NCBI GenBank assembly: GCA_002339265.1
Contig: DDKG01000236.1
Location: 1 to 22,717, forward strand
Length of the DNA: 22,717 nucleotides
Source: Massilia sp. UBA2604
GTDB taxonomy: Bacteria > Pseudomonadota > Gammaproteobacteria > Burkholderiales > Burkholderiaceae_D
Direction: 5' to 3'
Made by a program: the position numbers and the translations under genes. Under the pieces are notes generated by a model. It was not told the DNA's origin and ran no database searches. It was given only the letters and a program-made list of their open reading frames with translations. Positions 22,502 to 22,717 of this stretch are shown here, in pieces (position 1 is the first letter of the stretch; each line of letters begins with the position of its first letter).

Positions 22502-22717
22502 ATGAAGTGGGTCGTGGTGGGTTTTTATATTCTGTCTATCCTGCACATCCATTTCCGCGGGCGCGTGCGCCTGCCGTTCCGTCGCCAGATCTTCGACCAT
22601 TCGTCGTTCATGGCGCCGATCAACATCTTCATGCACAAGTTCTCGAAGGTGCCGAACACGCCCTTCATCCCGGTGAGCGAGTTCCCCGAACTGGTGCGCC
22701 TGCAAGAGAACTGGCCG
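22502..22717 (+). CDS. LpxO-like aspartyl/asparaginyl beta-hydroxylase, N-terminal part
   Basis: The gene runs off the right edge; 72 codons are visible. The start MKWVVVGFYILSILHIHFRG is a membrane helix followed by RVRLPFRRQIFDHSSFMAPINIFMHKFSKVP, then NTPFIPVSEFPELVRLQENWP. This is the N-terminal layout of LpxO, a membrane-bound Fe(II)/2-oxoglutarate dioxygenase that hydroxylates the secondary acyl chain of lipid A and so alters outer-membrane properties. The catalytic His/Asp residues lie beyond the window and cannot be checked. A strong GGAGGATGTG site precedes the ATG, and the gene stands apart from the previous gene by 178 bp with the hairpins above in the gap. Related proteins that hydroxylate other substrates cannot be ruled out. 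Confidence 0.75.
   Translation, partial: MKWVVVGFYILSILHIHFRGRVRLPFRRQIFDHSSFMAPINIFMHKFSKVPNTPFIPVSEFPELVRLQENWP

Overview
The window looks like a chromosomal segment of a GC-rich betaproteobacterium of the order Burkholderiales, most likely the family Oxalobacteraceae (Massilia/Telluria-like). The grounds are the strong G/C bias at third codon positions, the mltG-tmk-holB-pilZ order divergent from ygfZ, the selO-msrB-yciB-bolA order, a DUF4936 protein and REP-type palindromes of the GTTCCCGC...GCGGGAAC kind. The genus is inferred from gene content and remembered protein resemblance, not from a search. I see no rRNA, tRNA, CRISPR array, prophage or intact insertion sequence.

Positions 1-3070, minus strand: a redox and envelope operon. 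It runs selO (protein AMPylase), msrB (methionine sulfoxide reductase), yciB (inner-membrane septation protein), bolA, and the first codons of an exported protein, probably a peptidyl-prolyl isomerase, cut by the window edge. Positions 3248-7370, plus strand: fatty-acid or short acyl-CoA catabolism. It holds an acyl-CoA ligase, a small Pmp3/YqaE membrane protein and a FadB/FadJ-type enoyl-CoA hydratase/3-hydroxyacyl-CoA dehydrogenase. A CPBP intramembrane protease gene converges on the last of these. Positions 8144-9844, minus strand: an MHS-type MFS transporter with a clear terminator and a four-half-site direct-repeat operator upstream. Positions 10158-12197, plus strand: a Dabb-domain protein and two short-chain dehydrogenases in one operon, followed by a 24-bp tandem duplication and an inverted pair of REP elements.

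Positions 12375-14490, minus strand: NRDE/TANGO2-like protein, DUF4936 protein and the folate-binding Fe-S repair factor YgfZ, tightly packed. Positions 14616-18206, plus strand, divergent from ygfZ: mltG, tmk, holB, pilZ and a GNAT acetyltransferase. This joins peptidoglycan processing, dTTP synthesis, the replication clamp loader and type IV pilus assembly. Positions 18260-18757, minus strand: a secreted protein of unknown function. Positions 18980-20428: a TatD nuclease, probably read from a leaderless transcript, and an exported ankyrin-repeat protein. Positions 20556-21488: a methyltransferase with features of eukaryotic protein arginine methyltransferases. The rest holds a second REP pair, two small proteins and the start of an LpxO-like lipid A hydroxylase.

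Most of the window is housekeeping. I did not find a clear new multi-gene system. The observations I rate highest are the PRMT-like methyltransferase, the four-repeat operator of the MFS gene, and the two REP loci whose stems differ by compensatory changes.
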